Below are positions 42,673-51,222 of a stretch of DNA of 64,000 nucleotides, in pieces. The stretch lies in NCBI RefSeq assembly GCF_947492405.1, contig NZ_CANLMP010000007.1, positions 310,001-374,000 on the forward strand, given 5' to 3'. The position numbers were made by a program, and so were the translations under genes. Within the stretch, counting starts at the first letter, position 1, and every line of letters begins with the position of its first letter. The DNA comes from an uncultured Aquimarina sp. GTDB taxonomy: Bacteria; Bacteroidota; Bacteroidia; Flavobacteriales; Flavobacteriaceae. The notes beneath the pieces are model-generated. The model made no database searches. It was given only the letters and a program-made list of their open reading frames with translations, and was not told the DNA's origin.

Positions 42673-45522
42673 ATGATTAAGAACATACTTATTCTATTTT
42701 TTTTCAGCTTTACAACATTAGTTTTCGCTCAGAAAAGATCTTTAAGTCATAAGGATTATGACCTCTGGAAAAATATTACGGATACTAAAATATCTAATAC
42801 AGGAAAGTTGATCGTTTCAGTGATCGCAACTTCTACAAAAAGAGGAGATGGATATATAGAAATTTACAACACAGAAAATAACAAAAAATTCACTTTTTTT
42901 AATGGATATAATTCTTCGATAACACAAGACGAAAATTTTGTGATTTTCAAACGTAAACCTAACTACGAGAATATTCGAAAAGAGAAAAAGAAAAAAGTAA
43001 AGAAAGAAAAACAATCAAAGGATGATCTGTTTATCTACGATGTAAAAAATAACAAAATATATGATTCTATTGTAAGAACAAATTCTTACAAGGTTCCTGA
43101 AGAATCTAATGGCTGGTTTGTAATAGAAAAATTTAAGAAAAAGAAACCGGAAAAAAAGAAAAAGGATTCCCTAAAAACGAAAGAAAAAGATACTGTCAAA
43201 ACCAAGTTAGGAAAGGCATTTAAGCAAAATTACGCACTAGTATATAATCTAAATACTAAAGAAAAGGATACTATTTTTCAGATCAAAGACTTTGTTCTTT
43301 CAGAAGAAGGAAAGAAGTTCTATTATACAAGGAAAAACCAAAAGAAGAAAGAAAAAGATATCGGAGTCTTCGAATACGATATTGTTTCTAGGTCTAAGAT
43401 AGTAATAGATACTACAAATTATATTTATGATAAATTATCAGTAGATAGAACAGGGGAGCAATTTTCCTATATCGCCGCAAAAGATTCTACTCACGTAGAT
43501 TCATTACAGTACCAGTTGTTCTATTATAAGGATCAAAAACTACTAAATTTAGTAGATACTATAGGAAAAAATCTAAGAAAAAATTGGGAATTAAGTAATG
43601 GTCAAGTTTCATTTTTTTCAGACAGGGGTAATAGACTTTATTTTTATTCAAAACCAAAAGTAGAGTATCAAAAAGACACTACACTTTTAGAAGACGAAGT
43701 TCCACAGGTAGATGTTTGGAATTGGAAAGACAAAATGATACAACCTGAACAAAAAGCAAGGTTTGAAGAATTAAAGAACAGAGCATTTATTTCTTATTAT
43801 AATACCGAAAAACAATCCATTGTTCATATACAAGATGAAACATTTGAAGATCTTCTTTTTGATAAGAATAGAGAACAAAGATTTATATTAGGAGCCACAG
43901 GAACTCCTTATGATATTAAACGTTCCTGGGCTATGCCTTGGACCAAAGATTTTTATGTAATAGACACATTTAATGGTCAAAAACGTTTAGGACTTACCGA
44001 AACAGCTTTACAGCCTTACTTGTCACCTAATGGTAAATATGCTTTATATTATGATATATTTAAAAAACATTGGTTTTCATTAGAATTATCGACATTAAGA
44101 AAAACTAATCTTACTAAGAAAGTTAAGGTAGCTTTTTATGATGAAGATGATGATCATCCTATGTTACCGTATCCTCATGGTTTTGGAGGGTTTGATAAAA
44201 ATGGAAATGCATTGATTTATGACAAATTTGATGTTTGGAAAGTTTCAATGTCAGGAGAAACAAAACCAATTAATATTACAGTTAAAGGAAGAAAAAATAA
44301 AATAGAATATAGAACTCAAAAATTAGATTCAGAAAATCAAAATAATGCATCTTATAGTAATGAAGAATTATTGGTTACGAGTTTTGATATGAGGACTAAA
44401 GCTTCAGGATTGTATGTATTAAGAGGTGATAAATTGGTAGAAAAAATAAAACCTACAGAGTTCTTTTTAAACAAATATCAAAAGGCTAAAAGTGGAGAAT
44501 TATTTACCTTTAGGAAACAAAACTTTAATACATTTCAGGATCTACATTATACGAATAATAATTTTCAGAACATTACTCAAATTACAGATGCAAATTCTCA
44601 GAAAAAAGATTTTAAATGGGGAACAGCAGAGCTGTTTAGTTGGGAAGCCTATGATGGTAAAAAGCTAGATGGTATTATCTATAAACCAGAAGATTTCGAT
44701 CCATCAAAAAAATATCCTTTGATTACGTACTTTTATGAAAAACGATCTGATGATTATAGAAATTATTATACTCCAAGACCTAGCGCTTCTATTGTAAATC
44801 CTTCTTATTTGGTAAGTAATGGGTATATCATGTTTGTGCCCGATATTGTTTATGAAGATGGTAAACCTGGTCCAAGCGCATATAACTGTGTAGTTTCTGG
44901 AGTAGAAGCTTTAGAAAAATTAGGTTATGTGGATAGTGAAAATATGGGGATTCAAGGTCAGAGTTGGGGAGGATATCAGGTAGCCTATTTAGTAACGGTA
45001 ACTAATAAATTTAAAGCTGCTATGGCTGGAGCTCCTGTAAGTAATATGACCTCTGCCTATGGTGGAATCCGCTGGCAATCCGGATTGAGTAGAGCATTTC
45101 AGTATGAGAGAACTCAAAGTAGAATAGGAAAGAATCTATGGGAAGGTTTTGATCTGTATATAGAAAATTCGCCATTATTTGGAATTCCCAAAATAGAAAC
45201 ACCACTCTTAATGATGCATAATGATAAAGATGGTGCGGTTCCTTACTATCAAGGTATAGAAATGTTTATGGGTATGCGTAGATTACAGAAACCAGCCTGG
45301 CTTTTAGTATACAACGACGAAGCGCATAACTTAAGAAAAGAAAAAAACAGACAAGATCTTTCTATTAGAATGATGCAATTCTTTGATCATTACCTACAAG
45401 GGAAACCAGTCCCCAAGTGGATGACAAACGGTGTTCCTAGAGTTGAAAAAGGGAAAAATATGGGATATGACTTAGAAGAAAAACCGTTAGAAACAGGAAA
45501 AATTACTCCCAGTTCCAACTGA
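42673..45522 (+). CDS. S9 family peptidase (prolyl-oligopeptidase type)
   Basis: 949-residue exported serine peptidase. Signal peptide about 1-19 (ending VFAQ). Residues about 25-640 form a beta-propeller-like regulatory region with an unusual Lys-rich insertion (about 97-118 and 155-180). The C-terminal catalytic domain has the nucleophile Ser764 in GIQGQSWGGYQ, acid in MMHNDKDGAVPYYQ, and base in YNDEAHNLRK. It would cleave peptides in the periplasm or outside. Its 3' end overlaps the convergent acetyltransferase gene by 20 bases. A TACATTTC sequence 24-31 bases upstream may be its -7 box. Confidence 0.93.
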   Translation: MIKNILILFFFSFTTLVFAQKRSLSHKDYDLWKNITDTKISNTGKLIVSVIATSTKRGDGYIEIYNTENNKKFTFFNGYNSSITQDENFVIFKRKPNYENIRKEKKKKVKKEKQSKDDLFIYDVKNNKIYDSIVRTNSYKVPEESNGWFVIEKFKKKKPEKKKKDSLKTKEKDTVKTKLGKAFKQNYALVYNLNTKEKDTIFQIKDFVLSEEGKKFYYTRKNQKKKEKDIGVFEYDIVSRSKIVIDTTNYIYDKLSVDRTGEQFSYIAAKDSTHVDSLQYQLFYYKDQKLLNLVDTIGKNLRKNWELSNGQVSFFSDRGNRLYFYSKPKVEYQKDTTLLEDEVPQVDVWNWKDKMIQPEQKARFEELKNRAFISYYNTEKQSIVHIQDETFEDLLFDKNREQRFILGATGTPYDIKRSWAMPWTKDFYVIDTFNGQKRLGLTETALQPYLSPNGKYALYYDIFKKHWFSLELSTLRKTNLTKKVKVAFYDEDDDHPMLPYPHGFGGFDKNGNALIYDKFDVWKVSMSGETKPINITVKGRKNKIEYRTQKLDSENQNNASYSNEELLVTSFDMRTKASGLYVLRGDKLVEKIKPTEFFLNKYQKAKSGELFTFRKQNFNTFQDLHYTNNNFQNITQITDANSQKKDFKWGTAELFSWEAYDGKKLDGIIYKPEDFDPSKKYPLITYFYEKRSDDYRNYYTPRPSASIVNPSYLVSNGYIMFVPDIVYEDGKPGPSAYNCVVSGVEALEKLGYVDSENMGIQGQSWGGYQVAYLVTVTNKFKAAMAGAPVSNMTSAYGGIRWQSGLSRAFQYERTQSRIGKNLWEGFDLYIENSPLFGIPKIETPLLMMHNDKDGAVPYYQGIEMFMGMRRLQKPAWLLVYNDEAHNLRKEKNRQDLSIRMMQFFDHYLQGKPVPKWMTNGVPRVEKGKNMGYDLEEKPLETGKITPSSN

Positions 45523-46051
45523 TAAGATGCCAATCAATTTCATCACTTTTGTATACAAGCATGTTTTCGAAACCGATGGCTTTATGAGCGTGTAGCGATC
45601 GTAAATTATTAGCAGCTACTTCTGTTATTAAAAGGTCGTACTTTTCTTGTAATTCGATTTTCATTTTTTGATATAAACCCCTAAATATTCCTTGACCGCG
45701 GTATTCTTTATCAATACAGACTTGACCCATAACGATATATGATTTAGCTTGATCTAGAGAATTTTCTATTTTCTTAAACATAGGTCTGAGAACAGTAATA
45801 TCATTCCCAAAATCTGTTGTCATGCAGAGTGTATAACCTACAACAAGATCTTTATCCTTTGCAATTATATGCGGTTGTTGGTTATTCATCTTTTTTAATA
45901 TATTGAAATCGTGTTCTACAGTAACAAAACCTTCTTTTTCCTTTTCGCTTTTAGAAATCGAAGCAGCTAGGTTTTTTTGTTGAAGCAGAATTATTTGTTC
46001 CAACTCATTGTCTGATGTAGCAATTGTATATTTTAAATGTTGAATAGCCAT
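45503..46051 (-). CDS. GNAT-family N-acetyltransferase
   Basis: 182-residue cytoplasmic acyl-CoA-dependent acetyltransferase. The acetyl-CoA binding segment is VMGQVCIDKEYRGQGIFRGLYQKMK (Q/RxxGxG/A type), followed by ITEVAANNLRSLHAHKAIGFE, the usual C-terminal motif. The start at 46051 (MAIQHLKYTIATSD) is preferred over an ATG at 46150 because a TATCTTTA -7-like box lies at 46080-46087 on this strand, and the extra 33 residues are not domain-like. Target unknown. The 3' end overlaps the peptidase gene convergently. Confidence 0.85.
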   Translation of the reverse strand: MAIQHLKYTIATSDNELEQIILLQQKNLAASISKSEKEKEGFVTVEHDFNILKKMNNQQPHIIAKDKDLVVGYTLCMTTDFGNDITVLRPMFKKIENSLDQAKSYIVMGQVCIDKEYRGQGIFRGLYQKMKIELQEKYDLLITEVAANNLRSLHAHKAIGFENMLVYKSDEIDWHLISWNWE

Positions 46052-46079
46052 CTTTTTAACTTTAGTACTTAGAAGAAAG

Positions 46080-46087
46080 TAAAGATA
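46080..46087 (-). promoter_or_regulatory. probable -7 element of the GNAT gene
   Basis: Reads TATCTTTA on the minus strand, one base from TAnnTTTG, giving a leader of about 22 bases to ATG 46051. Confidence 0.4.
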
Positions 46088-46242
46088 TGATTTTAGTAGT
46101 TTGCTAATCTTATATATATCAAAAACAGAAGGTAAGATACAAGTGTTCAAATAAAAATAAAATACTTTCCGAAATAGTACTGATTAATTTTTGAAATATC
46201 ATTTAAAAACGAGATTTTTAATTCTTTAAAATCCAACTCACA

Positions 46243-49200
46243 TTGAAATTACTAAAAAGTAAATCACTCTTCTTTAAGGATGCAAAATCAGATAAGGTAT
46301 ATGAAGTCGATCTATGCGAAGTAGATGCGGAATTATATGTGGTTAATTTTAGATATGGAAGACGAGGTAGCAGCCTTAGAGAAGGAACTAAAACTGTTTT
46401 TCCGGTATCATATGAAGAAGCGACCGTTGTCTTTGATAAATTGGTGAAAAGTAAAGAGAGCAAAGGATATGCAGAAGAAGGTAAAGAGGGAGCTGTTAGA
46501 AGACAGGATATTAAACAAGATGACAATGTAAATATTGCTAGAAACGAAGTAATTCTAAAATACCTGAAAGATGCTACTTTAGGAAATTATACCAGAGATT
46601 GGAAGGTGTCCAGAATCATTTGGAGAGCAGGAGTATTAGGATTGAAGGAAGCACTCCAGTATACTTCTCATTTTATATCTTCACAGGATGAATTTGAACA
46701 ATATGCAGCTATCTGGGCATTGGCAAAACTAGAAGATACATCCTTTGTGGATGCTGTTTCTGATGTTTTTAATCAAAAAGGATTTACTGATAAGGTAGGA
46801 AGAATTGCTGTATCATATGTATTAAAGGGTACTACAAAAGAAGACCAACATCAAAAAGCAATCGTAGATCTTGCTAAAAAAGAACTTCCTGTTCAATTGA
46901 TTAACACACTTGAAAACAAACAAGAACTTTCTAATGAATTAGCTGTTTATTTTTTACAAGAAAAAATTCAAAATCCATTATGTTTATATTACCTGTATAT
47001 AATATCACATCAGGATCCTGAGTTGCGAAAGATTCTGCATACTTTTATCAATAGATTACCTATAAAGATAGATACTTTTAAATCCATTCGATATATTTTT
47101 AAATCTGCTGAGGTAACTAATGATGTTACTTTCTATGCATTGCTAAGCAAACGTATTTCTATTAGTAAACCTGGGTATAATGGTTATGGAACCTATGATA
47201 AAAACTGGAATTGGATATCAGCTGATGAAGAAAAGAAAAAAGCAAATCCTAGAATTGCTTTTTCTGGAAAAACTAAAGAATATTTTGGTAATGCCGCATA
47301 TAAAACAACGTATTTTTTAGGTCAATCCAATACTAATAATTATGTGGATTTAGCGGTTGCATTGTTGTGCAGTTTAGATGATGCTGCAGATAATAAAAAA
47401 GAAGAAACGCAATATTTATATACCTATAATAACGATACTGGAAGATATGAAAATGTACAGCAACAGTATCCTAAATATTGTGATTTTCCTGCTGTGATGT
47501 ATATTTTGCATGGTAATTCAGAAAGGTTTCGGCGTTCTCGTAAGAAATGGTATTATACTGGAGAAATGATGAGTACTTCTCAATTACCAAGAGAAGAAGC
47601 GTTACCAGAAGTATGGAATTCAAAGCCACAAGAAGTGCTTTACATCCTAGCACATGCTAAGAGTAATGAAGCAATCTCTTTTTCTTTAAGAATTATACAA
47701 GATAAACCTAATTTTCTGGATGTTATAGAACCAGCTATTTTTAAGAAATTAATCACTCATTATGACGCAAGAGTTGTAGATATTGTGTTAGAAGTTTTAG
47801 AAAGACAATACGAAAGCATCCAACCAGAACAAAATATTATACTTTCATTATTGAAATCCAATAGTACGAGAGCAACAACTTTAGGATTGCAGTGGTTGCA
47901 GAAATATGAGAAAGATTACTTTAGTAGTTCAGATTTTCCGGTAGCATTGATTTTAATAGGTAAACCAAAAATACTGAACTATCTGTCAGAATTATATAAA
48001 ACAAAGGTTGTTTATAATCTTCCTTTGCATATTGATCAATTAGCACTATTGTTTGACGTGCCGAATCAATTTCAATATGAATTTTTATTACAAGTAAATG
48101 AACTAATTTCGGATACTCAGTTTGGAGTGTTATTAAAAAAAGTTTCTAAAGAAAAGATATTACAGTTGGCAGAAAGTACCGCTGTTACGAATAAGCTTTT
48201 TGCAGCGACATTAAGTAAGGTCAATACCATTCCTTCTTATGACTTGGTTAAAGAATTTTTAGGAGATTATCTGGATGCTGATGAAGAACTATTAAGAAAA
48301 ACAGGAGTAGCGTTATTAGCCGATTTTCCTGATCAGTATTTACTAGAAAATCATCAAGTTATTAAGGAATACTGTTTTTCTCCATATACAGAGGTTAGAG
48401 AGGCAATACAACCAGCTGTAGGGAGATTGATAGGATTAGATACGGGTTTTAAAAAAGGACTTCTGCGAAAATTATTACAGATATTAGTTGAGCAAGAATC
48501 ATATGAAGGTATACACAAAAGTAGTCATGAATTATTGATACGATTTTATGGCAAAGATTTAAATGAAGTAAGCGAAGAAGGAATTATTACCCTAATTCTG
48601 TCTAAATATGAGTTTGCTCAGAAATTAGGAACTCCGTTATTTCAGAAAAAGGTACAACTTCAGGAGTTAACGATGTCACAATTGGTTTCACTAGCAACTA
48701 GCGATGTTAGGGTAATTAGGGATACACTAGAGATATATTTTAAAAGTAATCCTTCGCGAATTAACTATGAATTAGAAGAAGCGCTTAGGATATTTAATAC
48801 TAATTGGAAAGATGCTAGAGTATGGGCGTTTGCATATTTTGAGAAACACATCAAACCAGAAAATTGGACTGTAGATACCTTGTTATATGTATGTGATCAT
48901 ACTAAAAACGATGTTGAGTCTTTCGGAAGAAAAATTATAACTACACATTTTAGAGCAGAAGATGGATTACAATTACTATTAAAATTGCAAGAACATCCTA
49001 CTAAAACGATGCAGTTTTTTACAACGAATTACCTGGATACTTATGCAAAAGATGCTCCAGAAGTAATTCTTAAGTTAGAAGCATTTTTTAAAACGGTATT
49101 ATTTAATATCAACACCAATAATGCAGCAAAAACAAGAGTATATGCATTTCTGGAAAAAGAAGCTATAAAAAACGAAATGATAGCCAGAATGACTATAAGA

Positions 49201-49323
49201 ATTCTGAATTCTATAATCGCTACTAAAACCATCAAGGATAAAAGTAAGTGCATCGATATTATGCTAGCCATCCACGAAGTATATCCATCTTTAGAAACTC
49301 CATTAATCATTAAAACTGTTTAG
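46243..49323 (+). CDS. retron-associated WGR and HEAT/ARM-repeat protein
   Basis: 1026-residue soluble protein, first gene of the retron cassette. Residues about 1-80 form a WGR domain (SLFFKDAKSDKVYEVDLCE, VVNFRYGRRGSSLREGTKTVFPVSYEEATVVFDKL), a fold that in PARPs contacts nucleic acid ends. The rest is an extended alpha-helical repeat array of HEAT/armadillo type (EQYAAIWALAKLEDTSFVDAV is one unit). No nuclease, ATPase or membrane motif is visible. The start is TTG at 46243; no ATG gives the conserved WGR start. The next gene begins 3 bases after the stop. It corresponds to the ARM component of type XIII retrons as I recall them. Effector or sensor role is inferred. Confidence 0.85.
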   Translation: MKLLKSKSLFFKDAKSDKVYEVDLCEVDAELYVVNFRYGRRGSSLREGTKTVFPVSYEEATVVFDKLVKSKESKGYAEEGKEGAVRRQDIKQDDNVNIARNEVILKYLKDATLGNYTRDWKVSRIIWRAGVLGLKEALQYTSHFISSQDEFEQYAAIWALAKLEDTSFVDAVSDVFNQKGFTDKVGRIAVSYVLKGTTKEDQHQKAIVDLAKKELPVQLINTLENKQELSNELAVYFLQEKIQNPLCLYYLYIISHQDPELRKILHTFINRLPIKIDTFKSIRYIFKSAEVTNDVTFYALLSKRISISKPGYNGYGTYDKNWNWISADEEKKKANPRIAFSGKTKEYFGNAAYKTTYFLGQSNTNNYVDLAVALLCSLDDAADNKKEETQYLYTYNNDTGRYENVQQQYPKYCDFPAVMYILHGNSERFRRSRKKWYYTGEMMSTSQLPREEALPEVWNSKPQEVLYILAHAKSNEAISFSLRIIQDKPNFLDVIEPAIFKKLITHYDARVVDIVLEVLERQYESIQPEQNIILSLLKSNSTRATTLGLQWLQKYEKDYFSSSDFPVALILIGKPKILNYLSELYKTKVVYNLPLHIDQLALLFDVPNQFQYEFLLQVNELISDTQFGVLLKKVSKEKILQLAESTAVTNKLFAATLSKVNTIPSYDLVKEFLGDYLDADEELLRKTGVALLADFPDQYLLENHQVIKEYCFSPYTEVREAIQPAVGRLIGLDTGFKKGLLRKLLQILVEQESYEGIHKSSHELLIRFYGKDLNEVSEEGIITLILSKYEFAQKLGTPLFQKKVQLQELTMSQLVSLATSDVRVIRDTLEIYFKSNPSRINYELEEALRIFNTNWKDARVWAFAYFEKHIKPENWTVDTLLYVCDHTKNDVESFGRKIITTHFRAEDGLQLLLKLQEHPTKTMQFFTTNYLDTYAKDAPEVILKLEAFFKTVLFNINTNNAAKTRVYAFLEKEAIKNEMIARMTIRILNSIIATKTIKDKSKCIDIMLAIHEVYPSLETPLIIKTV

Positions 49324-49326
49324 CAC

Positions 49327-50958
49327 ATGAAGTTTAATTATAAATATGGAGGAAAGAGTAATGTGCAAAATGGAGTGGCATCAACCAATGTTGCTTTTGC
49401 CCCCGATGTATTAAGAGAGCCGACTTATTTTATAGGAACATTGCATAAAAAAATTCCGTTTAGAGAAGCTATTTCTGCATTGCATGATGTAGTTGTGGCA
49501 GATTTTAAATTTCAACCAAAAGATAATACACAGTATCTGGAGTGGTTAAAAAGCCAGGAAGAAGTATGGCTTGCAGAAGCAAATCAGAAACTAGAGAAAA
49601 CCAATTCTGAGATTAACGAATTACAACGAAAATTAAAAGGATTACGGGAGCAGCGAGAAATAATCACTAAACCATTTTATAAAGCACAACAAAAATACTT
49701 TAAATACTTATATACCAGAGATTATGCTGCATGGTTTGTATTAGACCCTGTAATTACTGTGCATCCTGATCAGGTGTTTTTTGAATGTTTTAGTAAAGAT
49801 GAGTCTGTATACGGTAAATTATCATGTGATTATGACGTATTTACAAATATTAGTGATTTTAAATGTGGTACCACCAATATTGATTATTCCGAGAGTTTGT
49901 ATAATGAGTTTCTGAAGATACGGAGTTATAAAGAAACGGATTTTAAGATAGATCCTTCTGGATTTGATGTACAGACTACAGGAGAAGAAAATTATAAAGA
50001 AGTAAAGATCGATTTGCCGGATAGCTGGGTACGTGGGTTTCTTCAGGTAAGTTCTGCTATGACAAGTGAGAAAATCTCTTTTGAGTTAGAAGCTGCAGAT
50101 ATTGCTAATTTTATTTTTATTTTAAAACGAAATAAAGAAAGAAAAAGTCCACGTTCCATTAAATATATTCTAAAACCAGGACAACCTATTGTAGCTGTTT
50201 TCGAACCTTGGAATATTGAGGTAGCATGTCCGCGATCGTTATATAAAGGCGATACAGAAAAAGAAATACGAGTATGGGGACGGAGAAGAATTCAATTATT
50301 AGAACGATTATTACCTATAACAGATAAGTTCACTGTACATCTTCTGGGTACAGGAATGCCTTCATTCTATACAGCACATCTTACTAATGATATGTATTTT
50401 ACATTAGGGTTATCAGGATGGACAGCAAATGATTGGACACAGGTAAGTCAATTAGATCTGTTAGCACCTAGAGGTCAGGTTTCTTCTTCTGCATTACAGA
50501 CAGTCTATTTAGGATTGCGTAAAAATTGGTTCCGTACAGAAAAGGAATTAGCGACAGATGTGGGTATGGACATCACAACTGTTAATAAAGCTCTTACTAC
50601 TTTTACGCAGGCAGGTAAGGTGATTTATGACCTAAAGAATAAAGTATATCGTGCTAGAGAATTAAAACGAGAAGGAATAGATATCGATTCGCTGCGTTTT
50701 TCTAGCGAAACAGATAAAGAGGCTTATATGATTACCCAAAAAGATGATGGAGTAAGCGATATAAAACATACAGAAGATCAGGAAAAGATAACGATTACGG
50801 GAATAGTAGAAAAAACATATACTCCTATGGTAAAGGTAGATAAAGACCTTAGGATTGTAGATGGCAATTGCTCCTGTTCCTATTATTATAATAATAAAAT
50901 GACAAAAGGTCCTTGTGCCCATATATTAGCGCTAAGGATTGCTTTTGAGGATAAATAA
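49327..50958 (+). CDS. retron-associated winged-helix/SWIM zinc-finger protein
   Basis: 543-residue cytoplasmic protein, second gene of the retron cassette. A coiled coil lies at about 80-120, an uncharacterised middle region at 125-380, a winged-helix domain at about 388-445 (TEKELATDVGMDITTVNKALTTFTQAGKVIYD), and a C-terminal SWIM zinc finger with ligands Cys515, Cys517, Cys530 and His532 (CxCx12CxH). Both terminal domains suggest DNA or RNA binding. It matches the WHSWIM component of type XIII retrons. It is translationally coupled to the ARM gene (3-base gap) and followed by the msr-msd RNA. Whether it binds the reverse-transcribed DNA is untested here. Confidence 0.87.
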   Translation: MKFNYKYGGKSNVQNGVASTNVAFAPDVLREPTYFIGTLHKKIPFREAISALHDVVVADFKFQPKDNTQYLEWLKSQEEVWLAEANQKLEKTNSEINELQRKLKGLREQREIITKPFYKAQQKYFKYLYTRDYAAWFVLDPVITVHPDQVFFECFSKDESVYGKLSCDYDVFTNISDFKCGTTNIDYSESLYNEFLKIRSYKETDFKIDPSGFDVQTTGEENYKEVKIDLPDSWVRGFLQVSSAMTSEKISFELEAADIANFIFILKRNKERKSPRSIKYILKPGQPIVAVFEPWNIEVACPRSLYKGDTEKEIRVWGRRRIQLLERLLPITDKFTVHLLGTGMPSFYTAHLTNDMYFTLGLSGWTANDWTQVSQLDLLAPRGQVSSSALQTVYLGLRKNWFRTEKELATDVGMDITTVNKALTTFTQAGKVIYDLKNKVYRARELKREGIDIDSLRFSSETDKEAYMITQKDDGVSDIKHTEDQEKITITGIVEKTYTPMVKVDKDLRIVDGNCSCSYYYNNKMTKGPCAHILALRIAFEDK

Positions 50959-50968
50959 ATTATATTTG
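50939..50968 (+). promoter_or_regulatory. promoter of the retron ncRNA
   Basis: TTG at 50939-50941, a 19-base spacer and TATATTTG at 50961-50968, a consensus Bacteroidota promoter that overlaps the end of the SWIM gene. The predicted RNA start (about 50973-50975) coincides with the first base of the a1 repeat. Confidence 0.75.
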
Positions 50969-50972
50969 TAAC

Positions 50973-51205
50973 AGGTAGTGATAAGAGAGAAAACCTTGCA
51001 TTTTGGTTGGTGGATCGCCAATCCTGCATACAGACACTAAACGCGTCACTGGCTCGAACTTAACTTGTGAAATAGGTACTAGTGTACCATTTCCGGTTAG
51101 ACTTCTACGAAGTGAAATAGTACACTAGTACCTATTTCACTGGAGTTGTTCAATCCAGTCTTTAGAATTGTACGAAGGGACAAAAAACACATCTTATCGC
51201 TACCT
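50973..51205 (+). ncRNA. predicted retron msr-msd RNA
   Basis: Template-primer RNA for the adjacent reverse transcriptase. Terminal repeats: a1 AGGTAGTGATAAGA (50973-50986) pairs over 14 bases with a2 TCTTATCGCTACCT (51192-51205), with one G-U pair. The msr part holds a stem-loop at 50997-51028 (TGCA and GGTTGG pairing with CCAATC and TGCA). The msd part is a long hairpin at 51048-51159: ACTGG/CCAGT, GAAC/GTTC and AACT/AGTT stems, then a perfect 21-bp stem (51067-51087 with 51120-51140), and a tip hairpin ACTTC-TAC-GAAGT. The RT start codon is 17 bases after a2. No T-tract follows the msd stem. Exact priming G and cDNA ends cannot be assigned by eye. Confidence 0.85.
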
Positions 51206-51222
51206 TTTTTATACCATAAACT

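Noticed and set aside
46218..46526. Antisense frame over the start of the ARM gene
   Set aside because: Composition is Ser/Leu-rich shadow; considered as an antitoxin-like gene but no supporting signal.
51048..51159. msd hairpin read as a transcription terminator of the SWIM gene
   Set aside because: No T-tract follows either arm, and the structure is enclosed by a1/a2 repeats and followed by the RT gene.
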